49,165 nt of DNA from Streptomyces spongiae (GTDB lineage Bacteria > Actinomycetota > Actinomycetes > Streptomycetales > Streptomycetaceae), in contig NZ_VJZC01000018.1 of the NCBI RefSeq assembly GCF_009377185.1, positions 1-49,165 on the forward strand, read 5' to 3'. Within the stretch, counting starts at the first letter, position 1. Each line of letters opens with the position of its first letter. Under the pieces are notes generated by a model that ran no database searches, had not been told where the DNA came from, and was given only the letters and a program-made list of their open reading frames with translations. Of the stretch, positions 45,300 through 49,165 are shown piece after piece. A program made the position numbers and the translations under genes.

Positions 45300-45517
45300 A
45301 CGGTGCTGAGGGAGATGGCCTGCGTCTCCGATGGGGCGGCTCCGCCACCATGCGGTAGTAGATCCTGTTCGCATGATCGTAGAATCCGACGACGTGCAGG
45401 TCGGCGGCGTTCATCGCGAGGCTCAACCGGGGCGCCTCGGCCGCGGCGACCAGGCATCCGCCCCGGCCCGTCTTCGGCATCCCGCGTAGAGACCGAGCTG
45501 ATCAGCGAGTTGCCCAT
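45300..45517 (-). pseudogene. Possible ribosome-inactivating-protein (RIP) remnant
   Basis: On the minus strand the pieces MGNSLISSVSTRDAEDGPGR and, after a shift of frame, PRLSLAMNAADLHVVGFYDH with IYYRM resemble the N-terminal beta sheet of ricin-A-like N-glycosidases (usual form ...L.lDv.nlYVVGf...). Beyond IYYRMVAEPP the frame becomes arginine-rich nonsense, and the active-site tyrosine and glutamate/arginine part of the enzyme is absent. Similarity is short and recognised by eye only. No secretion signal can be assigned. Confidence 0.3.
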
Positions 45518-45778
45518 GAGTCCCGAACCTCTTGAGTGTCGACATCTGGATTTCGCACCTCGTCCAGGTCAGTGCGCGTCGCACAAGAAGGATGGCCGAG
45601 CAGCGACACGAACACATGGGTAGTTCGTACGGGGTCGTTACCTGTTCCGGGCGCACCCGGCGGTGGTGACCCACCACCGATCAGGCGTTTATCCGCAACC
45701 CAGTCCCTTCTGGAGGTGGATCGTCACGGTCGACACGAACCCGGCCCGCACGCCAACCCCGTTCGCCTGGCCATGTCG
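45518..45778. other. Intergenic region, nothing recognised
   Basis: The DNA between the RIP-like remnant and the promoter at 45779 shows no frame with a ribosome site. It probably holds the decayed 5' part of the leftward remnant. Confidence 0.35.
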
Positions 45779-45814
45779 ATCGACATTGTCACCCGACCAC
45801 ATCGCCTGTACACT
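45779..45814 (+). promoter_or_regulatory. Promoter of the response-regulator gene, with motif ATCGACATTGTCA
   Basis: TTGTCA (45786-45791) and TACACT (45809-45814) are separated by 17 bp, giving a good vegetative-type promoter about 85 bp upstream of the ATG at 45900. The -35 hexamer lies inside ATCGACATTGTCA, followed by CCCGACCA. The same 13 bp and nearly the same following bases occur in the promoter at 47659. Confidence 0.6.
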
Positions 45815-45899
45815 CCACTCCCAGGAGCGAGCGACCCCACACCCCCCGCTCGCCATGTCGAGATCGAGCGAACCCCTCTTCAACAAAAGAGGCGAAGTG

Positions 45900-46565
45900 A
45901 TGACTATTTGCTGCCGGTGTCCACAGCTTTCCGACCTGACCGTCATATTCGCGTGCAGCAATGAATACTGGCCCTGCCGCGAATGGTCTGCCGCCAGCAC
46001 GGCCCTGAAGCCAACAAAAATCTATCCACCATTCAAAGAATTACGGAGCTACCCCGGTGACGTAATCGTTCTGCGATCGCTCGACCCCGCCAGAGATCTC
46101 GCCCTTCTCCGTGGCGCCATGGGTGATCAGGAGCGGCCCGTCCTGATCGTGTGCCCCACCGCGACGCATGAGCAGGTGACGAAGTCCCTGATGCACGGAG
46201 CGTCGGGCTACCTGGTGGAGAACGACTTCACCAGCAACACGCTGCTCAACGCCGTCACCAGTGCGGCACAGAGGCATACGCACCTCTCGCCCGCCGCCCG
46301 AGCGGCCCTGATGCGCGAAACAACCTTTCCGACCGAATTCATGCACGCCGGAAAACTCACGCGGGACGCACTGACACCGCGCGAGCAGGACGTGATGGAC
46401 CTCTTGTCCCTCGGCTTCAACGCCAGCGAGATCGGAAAGCAACTCTTTCTGACGTCCAAGACCGTATACAACTATCTGGCCAATATTTATCGCAAGCTCG
46501 GAGTCTCCAGCCGCGTATCAGCTGTCCTGCTGTGGGTCAATTCCGGGGCGGTCAAAGTTCGGTAA
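45900..46565 (+). CDS. Orphan LuxR-type response regulator with degenerate receiver domain
   Basis: 221 residues. The C-terminal GerE-type helix-turn-helix is intact (ALTPREQDVMDLLSLGFNAS, TSKTVYNYLANIYRKLGVSS). The N-terminal domain folds like a receiver, but at the phospho-acceptor place (GDVIVLRSL) an arginine, residue 59, replaces aspartate, and in HGASGYLVEND glutamate replaces the usual lysine. It should not be phosphorylated in the normal way. Codon 48 is TTA (46041-46043), the rare bldA-dependent leucine codon of streptomycetes, which suggests developmental control. AGAGG precedes the ATG at 45900. Lower GC than its neighbours hints at acquisition from elsewhere. No histidine kinase is adjacent. 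Confidence 0.8.
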   Translation: MTICCRCPQLSDLTVIFACSNEYWPCREWSAASTALKPTKIYPPFKELRSYPGDVIVLRSLDPARDLALLRGAMGDQERPVLIVCPTATHEQVTKSLMHGASGYLVENDFTSNTLLNAVTSAAQRHTHLSPAARAALMRETTFPTEFMHAGKLTRDALTPREQDVMDLLSLGFNASEIGKQLFLTSKTVYNYLANIYRKLGVSSRVSAVLLWVNSGAVKVR

Positions 46566-47658
46566 GAGCTCCTAGCGGTTCAGACGATCCCCGCATGTCG
46601 TGATGTTTTGCTCTGTTCCCTCAAGTGGCCGCCACAGAGAATGAGGCGAGCGGACCGCACGGTCCCGAGAGGGCACAGGCATTCACCTCTCGTCATCGCC
46701 GTGAAGATCTTATGAATACAAAGAGAAAACACTGTGGAAAACCGACGCTTCCTGGGTCTCGGGCAAGATGACCGCCGCTGGTCTCGCCATTGGCGCGGGC
46801 GGCGGGGCGCATGGCGGAGAGACCAGCCGCCTGGCACGCGAACGCGCGAGTCACACCGGGACCACGATCGGATGAGTAAGGACCCCATGGCCGACGGCCC
46901 GTACGGGAAGGTCTTACCGGCACTGGTTCTGTGATTGATCCGATCACCTGACAGCGATGGCGAGCTGGGGTGCTCGACGTCCACGGCCCCTCAAGCCGCC
47001 CTCTCTCTCCGCCCACCGGATCGCCGGCACTCCCCCTACCGGAGCCGGTGGGCGGTCCTCGTTGACCCATGCCCCGGCCCTCGTCTCGGCCTTCGCACCG
47101 CAGCGAAGGTCCAGAGCTCGACGGCTGCGGCAGGGGACGGCTCTGCCGCTCAGGTACGGCATTCGTCATCCTGTTGTCACGGTGCACAGCACACGTCGAC
47201 GCTCGTCGGCGTTCCCAGGGTGGGACGTACCGAACCAGACGCACCCGCGGCACGCGGAGGTCCGACACCCGGCTCTGGCTCTCGTCAGCCGAGCGCCAGT
47301 CGGGCCGACCAGCCGCCCCGCCTCTCAGCCCACGCACCGTCAACTGACGGTCGGAGATCCGATGTCCGGAGTGCTGTGCCCATCAAGAGCCCATCAGATC
47401 GGCGGCGCCGACCGGCCCACAAGGTACCGGCCACCATCGCCCTCGCAGACATGGCGCCGGTGCCGACACACAGCCCGGATCGGCGTCGGCCGTGTCCTCG
47501 CACGCGAGCGGTCGGCTCCGCACGGACTGCCGGAGTCGATGCCCACGTCACACAGGCAGTCCTCTCGCGTGGTCCACAGATGCGGCGCCGCCGCGCGCCT
47601 GGTCGTTCCGCTACGCCACCCTGACCCAATCAAGCGACCTCGTCAATCAATCGAATCA
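46566..47658. other. 1.1-kb region without a supported gene
   Basis: Long frames exist on both strands (for example 46957-47796 plus), but they are rich in arginine, proline and serine, lack ribosome sites and look like chance frames in GC-rich DNA. Near 46720-46740 a short AT-rich stretch (GAATACAAAGAGAAAACACT) breaks the pattern. No RNA gene or repeat was recognised. Confidence 0.4.
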
Positions 47659-47694
47659 ATCGACATTGTCAATCGACAAACTTCTGTGTATGTT
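47659..47694 (+). promoter_or_regulatory. Promoter with motif ATCGACATTGTCA and TTGTC/GACAA dyad
   Basis: TTGTCA (47666-47671) and TATGTT (47689-47694) with a 17-bp spacer. TTGTC-AATC-GACAA is a dyad over the -35 region. Just upstream TCAATCAATCGAATCAATCGA is a short AT-rich run of TCAATC-like repeats. It shares ATCGACATTGTCA with the promoter at 45779. The nearest downstream start is a small ORF at 47765; the alcohol dehydrogenase starts at 48051. Confidence 0.6.
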
Positions 47695-47764
47695 GGTTCT
47701 CGAGCCGCCGCACCACAGGGACCGAACCGGCATCCGGGGGAGCGGCAGCATGAAGGGGAGTCCC

Positions 47765-47932
47765 ATGAACGTCGCCCAGAGCAGGGCTCTCACTGATTCC
47801 GACGGGAGCCGCCGGGCTGATGGCGTCGTGGTCAGAGCGGTCAGGGTGCGTCTCACCGTGGGTGCGGGGCACCGAACACCCCTGACGCGTCAGAACTGTT
47901 CACCGTCGGCCCAGGCCCGCTCAGCACCCTGA
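47765..47932 (+). CDS. Small hypothetical ORF behind the 47.66-kb promoter
   Basis: The ATG at 47765 follows AGGGGAG by 4 nt, and the frame encodes 55 residues: MNVAQSRALTDSDGSRRADG, then VVVRAVRVRLTVGAGHRTPL and a short tail. It is polar, without a signal peptide or recognised domain. The upstream promoter and good ribosome site are the only support. It may instead be a leader for the alcohol dehydrogenase gene 118 bp downstream. Confidence 0.3.
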   Translation: MNVAQSRALTDSDGSRRADGVVVRAVRVRLTVGAGHRTPLTRQNCSPSAQARSAP

Positions 47933-48050
47933 CCCGCGCTGAGGGCCCGATCACCGCTCCCGGTAGCGGACCGGCGGGCCACCCGTCGGCTTCCAGACCA
48001 TCATCCGCGCAGTTTCTCCGTTCACTTACTCATAGAACCGAGGTACCCCC

Positions 48051-49112
48051 ATGAGCACCATGCTTGCCGGACGTCTTCGGCTGGACGACAAGACCTTCGC
48101 CGTCGAAGAGGTTCCCGTTCCGGTTCCCGGTCCCGGGGAGGTGCTGATCGAGGTCAAGGCCGCAGGGGTGTGCCTGTCCGACATCCATCTGATCGACGGC
48201 AGCCTCAGCCCCGACCTCGCCGTCGAGGAAGTGCTCCGTACGGGTGCGGTCACCCTCGGGCACGAGGTCGCCGGCGTCATCCACTCCCTCGGTCCGGAGG
48301 TCCGGGGGAACTGGGCGGTGGGGGCCCGGGTCACTCTGCAGGCCGGGCAGTCGTGCGGGAAGTGCGCCGGTTGTGTGAGGGGCCGGTCGTGCGCACAGCC
48401 CCTCACCCGGGGCGTGGACTACCACGGCGGCTGGGCGCAGTACGCCGTGGCGCGCGAGGACACCCTCGTCCCGATCCCCGACAACCTGCCGTTCGACCAG
48501 GCCGCGATCATTCCGGACGCCGTCTCCACCCCTTACGCCTCCATCGTGGGCACCGGCGCGGTCCGTCCGGCGCAGTCCGTGGGGATCTGGGGCGTGGGTG
48601 GCCTGGGCGCCCACGGCATCCGCATCGCCCGGCTGGCCGGCGGGGCGCCGATCGTCGCCGTGGACCCGCTGCCCGCCGCCCGTGAGCGCGCGCTGCTCTT
48701 CGGCGCCGACGTGGCGCTCGACCCCTCCGACCCGGAATTCGACGAGGCTGTCGCGCAGGCCACGGGGGGCCGCGGTATCGAGGTCGCGTTCGACTTCGCC
48801 GGGCACCCCGCCGTTCGTGAGCAGGCCGCCACCACCCTTGGACCCGGCGGTGTCATGGTCCTCGCAGGGCTCACTCCCGCACCGCTCACGGTGCAGGACA
48901 GCATCAAGTTCTGCTACTTGGGCCAGCAGGTCCGGGGGCAGTACGGCTCGCAGCCCGAGGACGTCGAGGCTCTCGTCCGTCTGGCCTCCACCGGCCGTCT
49001 CGACCTGGCCCCGTCCATCACCGACCACATCCCGCTGGCCGAGGCCGCGGACGCGGTCGCGCGGCTGGAGAAGAAGGTCGGCGACCCCATCCGGCTGGTC
49101 CTGGTCCCCTGA
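48051..49112 (+). CDS. Zinc-dependent alcohol dehydrogenase (MDR family)
   Basis: 353 residues. The catalytic zinc ligands are C41 (GVCLSD) and H71-E72 (TLGHE). The structural zinc loop has cysteines at 102, 105, 108 and 114 (SCGKCAGCVRGRSC), with five rather than the usual seven residues before the last. The Rossmann motif is GIWGVGGLGAHG. GAGG lies 7 nt before the ATG at 48051. No gene is adjacent downstream within the window (the last 53 bp are non-coding). The substrate is not predictable. Confidence 0.87.
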   Translation: MSTMLAGRLRLDDKTFAVEEVPVPVPGPGEVLIEVKAAGVCLSDIHLIDGSLSPDLAVEEVLRTGAVTLGHEVAGVIHSLGPEVRGNWAVGARVTLQAGQSCGKCAGCVRGRSCAQPLTRGVDYHGGWAQYAVAREDTLVPIPDNLPFDQAAIIPDAVSTPYASIVGTGAVRPAQSVGIWGVGGLGAHGIRIARLAGGAPIVAVDPLPAARERALLFGADVALDPSDPEFDEAVAQATGGRGIEVAFDFAGHPAVREQAATTLGPGGVMVLAGLTPAPLTVQDSIKFCYLGQQVRGQYGSQPEDVEALVRLASTGRLDLAPSITDHIPLAEAADAVARLEKKVGDPIRLVLVP

Positions 49113-49165
49113 CCTTCCGGTCTCCCTGAACCGGCAGGCTCCGGCGGTGGTGAGCGGCCCACCGC

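Noticed and set aside
46713..46865. Short frame EYKEKTLWKTDASWVSGKMT with a glycine-rich end
   Set aside because: Looks peptide-like, but an in-frame stop lies just upstream and no start codon or ribosome site precedes the interesting part.
46957..47796. 279-codon plus-strand frame in the gene-poor region
   Set aside because: Arg/Pro/Ser-rich, no ribosome site, and the promoter at 47659 lies inside it.

Overview
The window is about 49 kb of very GC-rich DNA. It has tightly overlapping ATGA/GTGA operons, leaderless-looking regulators, many LuxR, TetR, XRE and AraC regulators, a SpoIIE-type phosphatase and a TTA leucine codon in a regulator. All of this points to a Streptomyces-like actinomycete and to an accessory, degradative part of the chromosome rather than its core. 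There is no rRNA, tRNA, CRISPR array, phage or intact IS element that I can recognise. Family names come from motif recognition alone; no database search was run.

Region 1 (1-3.2 kb) is debris around a DHA2-type drug exporter: an antisense ClC chloride-channel fragment, a LuxR tail, an unrecognised C-terminal fragment and a decayed SnoaL-like gene. Region 2 (3.2-21.3 kb) looks like one catabolic regulon. It holds an HpaB/HsaA-type flavin monooxygenase (minus strand), a HAD-like gene, a Rieske oxygenase and its reductase, a metallo-beta-lactamase-fold hydrolase, and then a long operon: TetR, peptide-type ABC importer (binding protein, two permeases, two ATPases), amidase, amidohydrolase and a MoaF-like protein. 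An XRE-cupin regulator lies downstream on the other strand. Five copies of a TTGACACCA-type element mark the promoters, including that of the TetR gene. Part of the Rieske operon exists a second time as a collapsed copy in which the HAD gene is joined directly to the last part of the reductase gene.

Region 3 (21.4-31.1 kb) is a second oxidative cluster: P450, alpha/beta hydrolase, SDR and Baeyer-Villiger-type monooxygenase in one overlapping operon, a separate acyl-CoA ligase, a divergent MFS transporter and a nearby TetR. Two copies of a near-perfect palindrome, GGGTACT-N4-AGTACCC, sit at the ligase promoter and at the P450/MFS divergent promoter. A collapsed korA-korB remnant and a GH3 glycosidase remnant follow.

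Region 4 (31.8-38 kb) has an AI-2E-type permease, a PAS-GAF-SpoIIE-ATPase signalling protein, an isochorismatase-fold hydrolase, and a carboxylesterase/MarR divergent pair around a 17-bp-arm inverted repeat. Region 5 (38-42.8 kb) is a third oxidative set: AraC regulator, aldehyde dehydrogenase, SDR and flavin monooxygenase. Region 6 (43-49.1 kb) has a LuxR-family ATPase gene broken by three lesions, a possible ribosome-inactivating-protein remnant, an orphan response regulator with a degenerate receiver, about 1.4 kb with few genes, and a zinc alcohol dehydrogenase. Two promoters in region 6 share the motif ATCGACATTGTCA.
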